Shown piece by piece: positions 22,349-35,700 of a DNA stretch of 64,000 bases. The notes under the pieces are model-generated. The model was not told the origin of the DNA, made no database searches, and saw only the letters and a program-made list of their open reading frames with translations. A program made the position numbers and the translations under genes. Numbering within the stretch: the first letter of the stretch is position 1; each line of letters begins with the position of its first letter. Origin of the DNA: Prinia subflava. Its lineage: Eukaryota > Chordata > Aves > Passeriformes > Cisticolidae. Location of the stretch: contig NC_086248.1 in assembly GCF_021018805.1 (NCBI RefSeq), forward strand, positions 22,700,922 to 22,764,921, in the 5' to 3' direction.

Positions 22349-24270
22349 TGAGACAGGATAGGTGTTTGGTTGTGAGGAGACTTTGGTCATACCTGTCAGG
22401 AGGGCTCCATACCCAAGTGTACTGAGTCTAGTTGTTTCCCTTGAGCTGCCTTACCTGAGTGGTCACGGTGCTGAAAGATGTACAGCTATGCAGCATCTTA
22501 ATCATGAGCACACTTTGGCTTACTAAGAAAGTGCTTGGTTTAGCATCTAGTGAACTGCTGCGAGCTTGAGCTACCATAACTATTCTAGACTGTTTGTTTA
22601 AGCATTTGGAAGAATCGTTCTTCAACCTAGCTCTCTTGATGTGGTTTCCTTGTGCTAAGCCTTACATCTCATTTAGCCTTGCAACCCAGTTGCTAGAAAC
22701 TAAAGACCTTGTGTGTTAGGAAAAAGACTTAAGTTATATCCTTGACTCATGTTTTGAGCTAACTGGCTGAGAAGGAAAGGTTTAGTGTATGGGAAAGGAT
22801 AGGCTGTTTGATTCATGATGCATTGGAGATGATGGCTACATATACATGAGGATATGTCAGAGAGGCAGGCTGAGATTTCAGTTTAGACATAAGGAGATTA
22901 GTCTGGAGTAGACTAGTATATCTCTGAGTCATTAGCAAACAGATGGTAATTGAATTTGTATTTGCTGATGAGAAACAAGGTGTAGAGAGAAGAGAGAAGG
23001 AAAACAAGGACAGAAAACCCACACAGTAACTTGGAGAGTGGATGAGAAGTATGTTCTCAAACATACCACCTTAGCAATCAGGTGAAGAGGGAATGAATGA
23101 AGATACGGAATTACACTGTTCTAAGAAGAGTTCTATGTTAGGTTCAAGTGGACAAAAATGGTGCCTTCCTAAACTTTAGTTTTGGAAGATTGAGGAATTA
23201 ATAGTTTTAAAGGACCCTGAAGAAGGGCAAGATTAAATCTGATAAAACAAGTTTTTTCAAAGGGATTCCTAAGAGTGTTACAGTAACTCCGATATTCTTC
23301 TTGTGTTCTCATTCTCCCTCCATAAAGAATGAGCTGATAGCTGGGAGTTGAAAGTGAAATAGGAGGAAACGTGGGTAAAATCATACCAATTCTAACATGG
23401 CAAAGACTAATCCATAAATAGAGGGATAAATTTTCAGAAGAGAGAAAAGAGGACAAGAAGAGAAAAATGGTGAGAAATTATGATATTGATCATGAAAGAA
23501 GACGAATGGCTGGGTGAAATGGAGGCATTGAAGCGGTTGAAGTAAAACAAGGTAAACACAGAAGAAACTTCTGAATCCATGGTCAGAAGAAAATAAAGTG
23601 AAGAGTTAGTGGTAAAGGAGGAAATAAAGAGGTGTAAAGCTAAAGCAAAGGAAATCTTAAGTAGGTGTTTAAAAATTGTCATAAGCACCTCTTTTGTCTA
23701 GGGTACTTGAGGTTTTATTCCTGATTAGATACAGCTCCTAATTGAGATCTAGACCACTATTGTGTGTTGTGGTAGTGGAAGCTTCATAAATAGAGAACAA
23801 AAATAAAAAATCAAATGTCAGCTAGAGTAGTTAGTCAAGTGTCTTGGATCCCTTTTTTTCATCATACCTTGAGACTACTTGGTTGGACTTAAATTCTACC
23901 AGGTTGCCAAATGAAAGAGATTTCAGAGATAGAATCAGTCTTTCTATCTTGACAAATAATGTTTGGCTTACCTTTTAATAGCAGGGTCTTCCGAAGAAGT
24001 GTTAACAGGCATGAGAGGAAAGTGGGGAGAAGGCACATATAACCAGATGCACAATCATTGGTGCTTTAAAAATAATCACTATCAACAAATTACACTTAGA
24101 CTCAAAGAGTCCTTGACTGAAGTGACTTAATCTCTAGAGATACATTCACTTTGGCAGGTGTTCCAAGAAACGTTAGTTAGTATGGCTTATACTAACTGAA
24201 CTGTTGGGTACACTTCACCTGCTCATAAGAAAAGGGTCCTGCAATAAAGACAGAGGGGATTTCTGTGATT

Positions 24271-24304
24271 TTTTTTAATAATTTTTTTTTTTTTTTTTTT
24301 TTTT
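24271..24304. repeat. T-rich tract
   Basis: Thirty-odd bases of nearly pure T with one 'aataa' interruption. Simple low-complexity sequence. Confidence 0.85.
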
Positions 24305-25180
24305 AAATCAGGAAGATGTTGCTGCAGTTTCCTGAGTTCTGATGGTGGGGTCACTGGATGTACTAAGCTGGGAAATAGTAACTGTGAAAATTCAGATAGA
24401 ACATCTGGGATACAAATAATCTTGTAAAGTCCATGTTCATATTTATTTTCCCAATGGATGTTGCAGAAATAGCTTCTGCCACACATCAGAATATTTTTTC
24501 AGAGTAGATGAATTTCACCTATGTACCTCAATCATTTAATTTGTACCTATTCACACTTCAGGGATCTTCTGATGTAGGAGTGCCTTACAGTGAGTGGTCT
24601 GTACAGGCCTGCAGAGGGAGACAGTCTGTTCAGGTGCTTGCCAGGTGTCACAGCTGGTTATCTCCCTCTATTAACTGAAAAATAATTTGATCGTCTAGTT
24701 TAAGCAACCTTTGTGACAATGTCAGGTTTAAAAATACTTAAATGTCGCTCAAGTGTTTCCTTAAGTGCTTTTTCTTTTATGTGTTAATCTGCTTCTAAAT
24801 CCTACTTCAGTCTCCTGATGTGGCTGCATCTGGAGTGTGCACGTGCAGATACACTGAAATGATTTCTTCTTCGTTTATCTATGCTAACTTTTGGGGAGAG
24901 GGAGAGGGGAAAGAGGTTGATTACCTTTTTTTTTCAAAGGCAAATAGCCTTACATTTACTGCAAAGTAATGAAATACACATGAATCCTTACTGCAATTAT
25001 CCATCAAAGCTTTGCTAACCTGAGCTAAATGGCAGTCTTTCCACTAACTTCAGTGATGACAGGATTGTGTCCTATATGAGTAATAAATCTAGGATTTTGG
25101 CTGAGCAGGAAGGAGTTATAAAATCAAAGTATCGATTGCATTGAAGTTTCAGTTACAATGCAGTGTTACCCCCAGTATGT

Positions 25181-25251
25181 ATTCTTGTCCCATACTTATA
25201 CTATGTATACTTATGGGATACTTTTACTATGTATAAGTATGGGATAAGAAT
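25181..25251. repeat. Long inverted repeat: 21-bp arms, 20/21 paired, 29-nt loop
   Basis: Left arm 25181-25201 (starting attcttgtcccat) and right arm 25231-25251 (ending atgggataagaat) are reverse complements with one mismatch. The loop holds a third, partial copy of the 'tatacttatggga' word. A transcript from either strand would form a stable hairpin of a size compatible with a small-RNA precursor, but no expression evidence is available from sequence. Confidence 0.85.
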
Positions 25252-27500
25252 AACCAGGTGGAATTTTGTACCTGTAAAGGAAGAATTTGAGGTGCTCTTC
25301 CTGCTGTGGCCCAATATCAATAATATCTTCCTTCATAGGAAAAATATGAGACACCCATCAACACAATAGAGTCATTAGGAAATGCTCATGTAGTCTCATT
25401 TCTCTACTCTCATATTGACCAAGCTAGATGGAGACCATCTAAATCTTTGAAATGCAAACACTGCTAGCATTGACCCATCAGCATAACCTCAATTATCTTC
25501 TCAAATATTGGATGGCCTGACACTGGACAGTGATGGGCTTTGCTAATACCATCCAAAGATGGGGTTTTGAGAAAGAGCCTAACTGCTGCTTAAGTAAAGC
25601 TGGCAAAGAGCCCTTCTGAAGAGAGGCATAATGATATTCATAAATAATGAGATTAAGTATCTTCCTGCTTGCTTTAACCAGTACTGATATTTTTTTTTCA
25701 TGTGGAAGGAAGGCAGAACCATGTTCTACCCTTCATGCATGAAAGTATGAGAGGTCTAGCCTTTTTTACTGAATTATTTTTTTGTTCTTTGTCATCTCAT
25801 TCCCTTCTTAAGCAGCATTTTTACCAGCTGTTCTAAAACTGTGAATTCTGAGCAGTAATGATCTATCCTCCCTACTTAGTCCTTTACAGTTCATCTACTT
25901 TCTAAGTTGCCATTGCCTTTCCTTCCCTACTTCTAAATTAGAGTTCCTCTCTGTCTAAAAAAGATACACAAGAGTAGCTTTTCTTCTTGAGAACATCAGT
26001 AACCTAGTCTGTCTGCGGGACTTCTACATGCTAAGATCAGAACTCACCATAGAAATAATCTGCTTCTCAGATTCACCTTTCCCTTTTCCTGTATAAAGTC
26101 TCTATGTCTCTCTTTCTAGGGAGCTGAACTCCCAGACTGCAGAGCTGAAAAAATCAGATGAGTTCTGATTGAATTCAAGATAGCATCACTGTCATTTTTC
26201 ATATAGACAGATTTCTGATTAAATTAGTTATTATCAGTTCTTTTCAGTACACACAAGTCATGCTTACCTGGCATTGCCTTAAATCTTTGTATTTTCAGCC
26301 CTCTATAATATATTAGTAAAATGGAGTGAAAGGAGAGCAGAACAAGGATTTTCACCAGCATCTATTCTAAGCATGCAATAATTTCATGTCTTCAAATATT
26401 TTTAAAGGAAAATGACAAAGTAATTGATCAATTTAGATTTCTTTTTTCATATTTGTGGTGGCTTTTGTTAGAAAAAATCAAGAACTAGAAATTCTGAGTG
26501 TTGTTATCTGTAGTCTATGCTTCCTCATGGGAACATGAGTCTTCTGAAACAGAAAACGTAAGGGTTCTTTGAAGATTTTGGGAAGTAGATCAAAATTCAT
26601 CTGATCCTCAAAAAAACCCCACAGATTCTCATTGCAATGTCCCGAGTCAGTGTAAAATACATTAGTGTTTGGGAGGGAGCTGCCATATCATAGGGATTCT
26701 TAGGTTCACGAGATTGAAATGGATCACTTCATTACAGGCAGTTATTTAAAAAGTCATTGAAAAGGTAGTGGAATATTGCCAATTTAGAGTTTGTTGGAAA
26801 TAAGTCAGTCAGTTTCAAAAGACCTTAATGAAGTGATGAGTGTGCTAATTTTTTCCCCATGGGACCTTGCTTCAGAAGTGGGCAATAAAGGTGTTGGTGT
26901 ATTCCTAGTTCATAGTACGTGCAGGAGGCATTTACTTTGTTCCAGGTCCCGACATTCAGAGGTTTTGCTGCCTGTATATCAGTGGAGACATGTAGAGATT
27001 AAGACATATTTTGCCCAATTTTAGACCCCTGGCTGAGAGACAGACAGAATTCAGACAGTGTCTGATCACGATCTGTGTTTGCTGTATAGGTAGCTTGCAG
27101 GAATTATATGCTAACATTAGGTGGATGGCCTTGGTCCTCTTGTTAAGGGGATGAGTGACTATCCCCAGTCATCCATCCAAAGTGAGAGCATGTACTTTGT
27201 CATTTTAGCTGGACTGCTGTGCTTTCCACAGCAGAAAAAACATCTTGGGAGGTAGGGGGTAAGGTATGATCCCTAGCACAGGAGGAGAGCAATTCCTGAT
27301 ATCTTTTTCATTTTGCATGTACACTTCAAAGTCTGTCAGTCACTGTCTTTTATTCCATTGGCTTTAAAATGCAATCTGTTGTAAAATAAGAAAACATTGC
27401 GTTCTTTTGTGAAATAGGTGACTTGCTTAAGGTGTACAGTGAAAACAAGAACATGTAATACAGAGTCAGCACTGAGTTGATTTGTTATACTTAAAACTTC

Positions 27501-27609
27501 TGGGGCAGATTTTCAAAGGCACAAGGGATTTAGGAGCCAAACTCCCTTTGGTGTTTGGTGCGTGTTCAGCATCTAGCTGCCTATTTCTGCTTTTGAAATC
27601 TTCTCCCAT
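27501..27609. mobile_element. Ancient palindromic interspersed element (MITE-like)
   Basis: About 110 bp beginning 'ggggcagattttcaaaggca' and ending 'tgcttttgaaatcttctccc'. The ends are imperfect inverted repeats (about 14 of 20 paired). Between them are words such as 'aaactccctttggtg'. I recall very similar palindromic elements (agattttcaaaggcac...taggcgcctaac...) in turtle and crocodile genomes, which would make this an old amniote DNA-transposon-like relic. The family assignment is from memory. Confidence 0.6.
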
Positions 27610-27865
27610 AGCAGTTAGTGGTTGAATTCTAATGGATAAACCAACAAAAAACCTACAACAAACTCTCTTTTTCTGACTATTAAGAAGATAGTCCTTTGAA
27701 GAATAAAGTTAGTAAAACAAAAAGAAATATCAGTGGACTTCTGCTCACTGTGGGCTCTATTTGTTCCTTAAAGCACTCACAGAGCCTGCACTAATGTTGA
27801 GAATTATTCAGGCATACAAAGGGTATGTTGATAATATATTCTTGCAGTTGCTTGGAATAGGTTTC

Positions 27866-28234
27866 TGTGAGAATCAGGCTGTAGGAGGGGTTTCCATATG
27901 TTACACCTTTAATCACAAGACTCATCTTTTTAAGGAAAATTCTGTTTATTACAAGTGTAGTCCTTTTCTTATAGGTGTTTCTGGTAGGTTGAAACCTCCC
28001 TGGCTCAGTGCCACAGGCCAGCCTCCTCCAGAGGCACAACAGCATAGGTCTGGATGCAGCACCACACAGCTCACACGCTCTCATCATCTCCTTTATCCTT
28101 CACCAAAAAAAAGCTACAGGGTTCCTATCCCAGCCTCGAAAGGGCAGCTTCCACTTCCCTACTGCTACTACCAAGGAGTAACTACAGCAGAATGCATTGT
28201 CACTAAAGATAAACTAAGTGAACTGTTACATTCA
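27866..28234 (-). mobile_element. Candidate solo LTR of an avian ERVK-like element, minus strand
   Basis: A 369-bp unit that reads TG...CA on the minus strand and is flanked by the perfect 6-bp direct repeat ggtttc (27860-27865 and 28235-28240), the duplication length typical of ERVK. Near the 3' end it has a TATAAG box (27968-27973), then AATAAA (27945-27950) about 20 nt further on. That compact U3/R arrangement is like avian alpharetrovirus-type LTRs. No gag/pol/env sequence is next to it. A 169-codon plus-strand frame across it is coincidental. The boundaries were found by eye among many possible TG/CA pairs, so a chance 6-bp match is possible, but the TATA/polyA arrangement supports the call. 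Confidence 0.7.
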
Positions 28235-28240
28235 GGTTTC

Positions 28241-29135
28241 ACAGCCGAACCAAACCTCAAGGGCATGTAACCAGAACAACCATCAATAATGAAACCTGAG
28301 ATCTGACTTTAGGGTACAGCTGCCTTTCTCACTAACAGGGCAATGCTTGTGCAATTAGTCATAGAGGGCAGGATGCCACAGTACCAGTTGTGCACACCTG
28401 ACTCTGGAAAGGCATGGCCCCTTGCACTGCTCACTGGGGTTTGCCTCAGCTCTACATGTCCAACTTTAGAGGCAGCAACACCTGTTACAGTCAATTTTGA
28501 TGATTACCTGTATTTTAAAAGTGTGATAATATTTTGATCCTTATTCAAAACTAATTGACCAAAATTGTTTTGTTTTCTTTTATTTTGTTAATACATAGTT
28601 CTGTAGACTACTTTTTAATGTGTATTTTCTCAGATCCATCTTGGTCACACTGTGGGCCATCCATTATCAAACAATCTGGCCACCATTGGAGCAGACAAAT
28701 TTTTATACAACCTCATCATCTGTGGACTATCCTAATGGGAATGGTTTTTATTCAGATATGGACTAACATTCTTCTAAGACACTGCACCTGAGTAATGGCA
28801 TTTTCCAATCATAGCTTCAGGAAGCCTAAATATATTTATGCCAGCCTATATTCTTTAAAATTTCAAGAATTCTTAGATTTTGCCAAATAATTGTGAAAAA
28901 ATGTATATGTGTGTATCTTGAATATTTTTCTCTCTTCTTGCTATTAATAATATTAATATCTCAAAAATCTACCCAAATATGGCCATGTTTACAGTAATTA
29001 TAAAAACTTCTAACTTCAATTTGTTTGATTTTCTTCAATCTGAAAAGAACTCACTCTCCATAACACCTGTTCTAGATATTTCTCATACACTTGGAAAGAG
29101 CAGTTATTTCTACAATGGTGACCAAAAGACTGGAC
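28241..29135. other. Intergenic DNA, nothing recognised
   Basis: Between the candidate LTR and a CR1 fragment. There is mixed composition to about 28480, then AT-rich sequence. No gene is seen. Confidence 0.5.
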
Positions 29136-29137
29136 CA

Positions 29138-29428
29138 TCTGCAAGAAGATGTAGTGATAGAACAAGTGGGAAAAGCTTCAAACTGAAAGAGGGTGAGCTT
29201 AGATCAGATATCAGGAAGAAATCCTTTACTGTGAAGGCAGTGAGGCTCTGAACAAGTTTCCCAGAGAAGCTGTAGATGCCCCATCCCTGACAGTGTTCAA
29301 GGCAAGGACAGATGGAACTCTGAGAAACCTGGGCTAGCAGCAGGTATCCCTACCTATAGCCAGTGGTTGGATCTTGGTGACTTTTAAGATGCCTTCCATC
29401 CAAAACCACTCTATGACAGTGCATTTCT
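29138..29428 (+). mobile_element. CR1 LINE 3' fragment
   Basis: About 290 bp in plus orientation containing CR1 3' words: 'gtagtgatagaacaag', 'gaagaaatcctttactgtgaag', 'ttcccagagaagctgt', 'cccatccctgacagtgttcaaggc'. It ends near 'aaaaccactctatgaca'. It is diverged and carries stops in all frames. It starts further into the 3' end than the 8108 copy. Confidence 0.9.
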
Positions 29429-29637
29429 GACTATAACATTTCCTGGACAGCACCAACTGTTCTGGGCAGAGGTGTAAGCCTGAGTACATTTATTTGAACC
29501 ATGAGAGGATCTGTAGTTCTTTGATTGTTGATCAGTTGCATAGTGGAAACTGATATGTACTCTGATATTACAAAGAGCTCTACACAAAAGTTAAGAAATG
29601 TTTTGATAGCAAATATATTCAGATGGATTCTTCTATT

Positions 29638-29735
29638 TCATAGAATCACTGAGGTTGGAAAAGATCTTAAAATTTGCCAAGTCCAAATGTAAACCTAACA
29701 CTGCCAAACCCATATCTCCAAGTCTATGTCTAGAA
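29638..29735 (-). mobile_element. CR1-type LINE 3' end, minus strand
   Basis: 'tcatagaatcactgaggttgg' followed by 'aaaagatctt' and 'aagtcca' is the reverse complement of a typical CR1 tail. It lies only about 200 bp from the 29138-29428 copy but in the opposite orientation, so it is a separate insertion. Confidence 0.75.
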
Positions 29736-29739
29736 ATTG

Positions 29740-32700
29740 GTTTCTGAACAGTTTAAGTTCAAACAAACACAAAGCCCCAAAACAAAAGCAGTCTACAAAC
29801 AAACATCATGATTAGGTTGTGAATAGAATTGATCATTGTTTCTTAAAATGTAAGATGTGTTTTCTTTTTTCCATAGATTTTCCCTGGATCCTCTTACACA
29901 AAGAAAACAGGGTTACTGTTTCTGAGCTACAGAAATACCTTCTGTATTCAGCTGAGGTTTTATTGATTATTAAATTAAGATGATCTATATTGTTATCTGT
30001 CACAAGTGACTCACAGCTCTGTAACTTTTTCAATTTTTCCTATTTTAAGCAAAATTAGCAATTAGTTTTTTTGATTTTTTTAAATTCTGGGGTTTTTTTG
30101 AGGAGAATTTGACATTATTCAATGGCATTGACTCTGCAAGAAAAATCTGAATCATGGGGAATAGGACTGCAAGATACTTTGCTTTATTCATAGGGGTATT
30201 TATAGTATTACATAATTTCCACAAGTTATGGTAAAGTCTAAGTTCCATTTTGATGTCTGCTTTATATGTAAAGCTATGCAAATACTGTGTTTACGAAGTC
30301 CACCAGCTTTCATCTGTTTACATATTAAGACTGCTTCATTCAGGTAAATTAATCTCCCTAAAATTGCAGCTATATCTGATACATCTGTTTAAATTTCTTC
30401 TGTTTGGAATAACATCCTGATTTAAAAGTGTAGAATAAACGACCTTTTCCTACAATCCCTCTTCTAAGAAATATGAGTGTGGAGATCTACACTTTTTCTG
30501 GCATAGAAAAAGGCATAGATCTCATCTGGAGAACAGGAGATGATTTGTATACTGTGAAAGCACTGCTTGCTTTAAAAGTCTGTGAAACAATGTGCAGTCA
30601 AGGACAGAATTTTACCCACCCTGAGGATCGAATACAGTTTATTTGTTTTTATACATCTATAAACATAATTATGAAAAACTGGGGTTGGGCTTGATCATTT
30701 TTCTGTGTCAGAAATTAGTGTTTGAAAATGGTAGTGTTGTGTGCCTAAATTATGCTTAGTATTATGTACCTAAAGTTTCTGTGGATGTCATTGCTGTTCC
30801 CATGAGCTCTGTGTGCAGATAAGAAGCAGTAAGCACCTTCATGAAATTGTGATATTGCCTGTTCTGGTATAAATTGAGGGCGATGCTGTTCAGATCAATG
30901 GAGTTGTGACCATTTGCTCTTAAGGGATTTTATTTCATAGCCTTCTCCAGGCTTGGATACAGCAAGAAAACACCTCAAAAATACGTCATTTCGCTTACGC
31001 TCTAATTCTAAGAGATATCAGCAACCGTTTTGACTTTTTTTTTTTTTCCTGAGTTGGTACTATGATCAATGCAGAGACAAGAATTTTAGGTGACAGAAAT
31101 TGAAAAATCAAATAATTGATTTTTTTTACATAATTTACGTGACTTGCATAATCTTGTCCCAAAACACACAGCCTGGAAAAAATTTTCCTATCCTTTGGCA
31201 GTAGCTTTATAAATGCATGTCTCACTGTACTGCTGTCATTTATTTCCTATTCACCTAAAATTTAGCATGATACAAAACACTCATTTCTTATACTCACAAG
31301 GAATCAGCTCCTTTATGTCTAGCTCTGACTGCTCGTGAATGAGATGCTCACCAGTTCTCCATTCTTGAAAGCACTCAAGCACTTGCTTATTTTTACTGGA
31401 GTGCCATTCATGATGTTTGCGTAACAGCACTGAAGTGTTTGCAAGAATGGAACTAAGAAGAATTTGTGAGACAAATTTAAAAGATGGGAATTGCATTGGA
31501 AGAACACAGGCAACTTAAACAGCCAGATATTCCATAATAATAATTTTGCTAGGCTTGTGCCAAAAGCATGAAAATAAGAAAAATATCACACTGTAAATTC
31601 ACATTCCCTCTGGAGTCATGTCCCCTTGGAAGTAATTACTGAATACTTGCGGGTTATGTTGGAATAGAATTGAAAGCCAAGTTCATCTGTTAGACTGGGG
31701 TCTTAGAAAACTTACCTATGTGAGTTACACACGTTGTAATATTCCACTAAGTTTAACTCCCCATAGTACAGAGAAATCAAGTTTGAAGTTCCTTTGCTCT
31801 GGGCACACACTTGGTGAGTTCAATGATAAGGCCCCCACCCCAAGCTATTGTCATTATTTTTTTTATCAGCTATTTAACACCTTAACCACTGAAATTACCA
31901 AATCTGACTACTATGCTTATTTACTCTTGCTAAACTTTCTAAAAAATTCCCAATCCAAATTTTCCAAACTGATTACATATTTTTCAATTAAGTGTGATCT
32001 GGTGGTGCTTAAATTTCCATGTTAACATGGTGAGCTCATGTCTCTCCTACCATCTGGTACCTTACAGAGAGACTTAGCAGGATCTGTCTCCCCTGAGCAC
32101 GTCTCTCAACGTGTGTTGCACCTTGGCAGGTGGGCATGTGCACAGGACTCTATGCACCACCTGAAAATTGTCACTGGAAGGACCAAGTCATGATTTTATA
32201 ACAAGAGACTCTTGCCCCAGACAAAACCTGACTGCAATACACTTTCAAGGCATGCCTAACCCGAGCTGCTGCTTTTCTCACAGCAAGAGTTTCACTTTAA
32301 CTTGTGACCTCCATGGACTCATTCTAACTTACAGTGATATAAATTAGAATTTGCTAAGAATCCAGGTTATCCAATTCAGGTACAGTAATATTTTGTATTT
32401 TATCAAATTCCTTAGACCTTGGGGATTTTCTTTCCCCAGATCAATATTTGGGGCACCACTGAACAGTGCAAAATCATCTATCTTTTTTCCAGATTTTTAA
32501 TCCAGTCTTTCTGTTAATTGTAATATGAATCTGAACTGACTTGTTTTGCCTTGTTTGATATAAAACGTGCATTGCTCTGAGTCACTGTTATGGAAGAGTC
32601 ACTAACAGAGATATAATTCTAATAATTTGTAATAAGTTACCTTTTCAAAGGATGTCTGATTCATTCCTTACAAATGCAGGGCTCAAATAATTTGTACTGC

Positions 32701-35700
32701 AATTAGTTTGTTTTTGTAAATATATTGAGGGCTTTTGTTTGATCACTTAAAAATATTTTAGAATTCTTCTGCCTGTGAAATATTTGGAAGGTAATGAATA
32801 CAGAACTGTTACTGTGTAATGTACATATTTCTCGTTTATATTCTTGGTCAAATTGCAGTTAAGGTTGCCATAGTAACTAATACCCGATACAAAACACACT
32901 ACAAGAACAAAACATTGAAAATAGCCTGAGCAATAGAAAACATAAAAGGAGTCTTTTAGGGTGTGGTAACCTTTGCATCACAGATGTGAGGACACTGAGA
33001 AGGTTCCTGCTGGTGGGGCTCAGAGGATGAAGGAGTTGAGACTGCTGAGGAATTTGAAACACAACTAAAGACACCTGCTCTGTCAACAGCCTCATTCCTT
33101 CCTTGCAATACCTTCTGCTTTCTTTTTTGAGACTTACCCGTGATGACATTTCTCTGTTTGTCTGTCATTGCCTACAAATAGAATGAGTTGTAGGCATCCG
33201 TAAACAGCCTCCAGCATGACACAGCCTCCAATCACATCTCTGCCATTATCCTAAATGAGCTTGGCACCATGAAAGATATCTGCCCCAGAAAAAAATAAAA
33301 GATAACAATGAGATGGGTGGAACAGCAGAACTAGGGAGAAGATTATGAAGCTATATAAAACACTGGGGAAACAGAACATGATAGAGCCCGGGGCAGGTGG
33401 GAATAAGAAATGGGAGTAGGAAAAGTAAAAGACACATAAAATTAAGGAAATAAGGAAAAAGTGGAAGAAAAGAAGAATACAGAGTATATCACAAAGTAAG
33501 AAATAAGAAGACAGAAACTTTTGGTTTGAAAAAGGCAGTGGATGTTTCTGTTACAGGGAGGATAGCTTGGAGGACACTCACAGTACCTGATACAAGGAAG
33601 AGTGTTTGTGAGTTCCCAAAATAAAAGAAGGGAAGATTCAATCATCTACAGGACAGACATGGACAACTGTTGGAAACTCAGTGTGCTTGGTCAGCAAGAA
33701 GCAAAGAAAGAAATTCTTCAGCCATCAGAAATAAATACAGTCACTACGGTTTTCTGCAACAAAAGCTCTTTTTCAGTTCTGGGCTTTGGGAAAGATTCAC
33801 TTGTTCCCCCCTCATGGTCTGAAGAGAAGTTGTATCTGGTATATTCTCAAGGGCCAAGGATCTCCAACAGGTACATTCATAAGAATGGTTCCCACACCCA
33901 GTACTCACCACCTGTACTAGAACAGGAAAATTCCTCTCCCCATTCCTCATTCCTCATTCCTCTCTCCTCTGCTGGCTGTCTTTTCGTTCTTCCACACCTT
34001 TTTTTTTTTTTCCCAAGACTCTTCTTTTAGCTGTCCAGGTCAGTCATGCTTCTCCCCTTCTTAGTTCCTTCTTCTGTCTGTGAAAGACAACATTAGCTTT
34101 TCTATACCATAAGGGATCCATCAGCATGCAGTTTTAGAGCCACAGAAGGCTTGGACGTGTGCCACTGGGGAGGAAGTCTGCCCCAGGAGCTGCTGAGAAC
34201 TGTCAAACTGCCTTTCTGCAGAACCTGGAGCTGCTCAGGGTAACAACCAGTTTGAAAAGCAAAAGTCTTGTCTATTTTCTCTCTGTGAGATCTCCAGCTA
34301 GCTTCTCAGTGCTTTAAATTTGGGAAAAGGAAAAAACAGAAATTTTGGTATAAAAATTCTATATTGTGCACTTCAAAAGAAAAAAAATTGAAAAGAAAGA
34401 AAGATTAAAACTTAAATATGTTCTGTTCGTTTTCATGGAGAAAAGACAGAATAATCAACGTGTTTGGTAAAGTTAGATTTGGTTAAAATAAATGTAACTA
34501 TATTTTAAGGCATAAAAACCTCTTGTTTGATAGCTCAAAAACCTGAGAAGTACTTTTGATACATTTTTGAAAATAAGCAGTACTAGAAACAACTGTCTAA
34601 AGTAAATTTATAATTTGAATTATGATCCTCACTGTCCTGATCTAGCGCTCATGATCCAAAACCTATTCAAATAAGTGAGAGCCCTCTACCAAAATGGGTT
34701 CCAGCTCAAGCTCTAACTCTGAAATAATGGGACATGGACAAAAAGCATCTCATGAGCATCAGCCAAACAGGTGAAAAAGGCTATTTGGTTTTTAATGTAA
34801 TATATGAAGAATCAACTGTGGAACTTGAAGAACTGGTATGTTTATTTTGAAATTTTAAGGAAAGTGACTTGATTTTCCAGTTCCTGTGGAGCACCACTGA
34901 ACCTTTAAGCTGTTACATTTCTAGAACTGGATCAAATTGGCCTGTCAGTGTATTCTAGAGCTAAAATTCTTCATTATGGCATTCTCTGGGCTATTGTTTT
35001 TAAATTGAAGATCAATAGCAAATTATTAATTATCTGTTCTTTTTCTTCTTTCCTCCTCTTCAATCCCAGTTTGGCTATTTATTCTATAGAGTAATGGGGT
35101 TAAACTCACTTTTTTCCTAAAAGATCAACCAAAACCAAGAAAAATGGCTAATAATGGTTTTAACTATTCAACTATGAACTAAATATTTGGGAATATTTTT
35201 GTGTGGCTACACTGAAGTGCAAACACCATTCAACTACTTTTAGTTTCCTTACTGTGTTTATTAAAAAAATGGATTTTTTTGCTATACATATTGTATGAGT
35301 TTCATCAAGAGAGGATCATGCCAACATCATTTATCGTCCTCATTTTGAAATGAAAGAAAATGTGAAGAACATTTGTGTACAGCCTTTCAATGTACAACCT
35401 TCACAGTCATGCTTTGCAATGGTATCAGGACAGTAATTTAGTTTCCCTAAAAAGCAGTCCCTTGATTTCTTTGTCTATCTCTCTTTTCCTTTAAGATCAC
35501 ACCTGACAGATAGAAAACTGATACCAAAGTATTGTGTCTCATCTTAGTTACATGTTCAAAATGTTTCCTTCTCAAACCTCTCCTGTTACACTGAAAAAAT
35601 ACTGTGTGGTTGCTGTATTTGGCGCCACAAAAGCATTGTATTACAGAAAAAAATACTTTGACAGAAAAATGAAAAATTTCCCTGAATTCAGAAATGTAGA

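Larger units (their letters stand above)
19320..27500. other. Upstream intergenic DNA, no recognised gene
   Basis: About 8 kb of AT-rich DNA upstream of CSMD1. I recognise no exon, RNA gene or transposon of known family. Local items are a 26-bp tandem duplication (22297-22348), T-rich tracts at 24271-24304 and a 21-bp hairpin at 25181-25251. Open frames are all below 100 codons and overlap on opposite strands. Confidence 0.6.

Noticed and set aside
27761..28270. 169-codon plus-strand open frame
   Set aside because: It spans a candidate LTR in antisense. There is no recognisable domain and no gene context.
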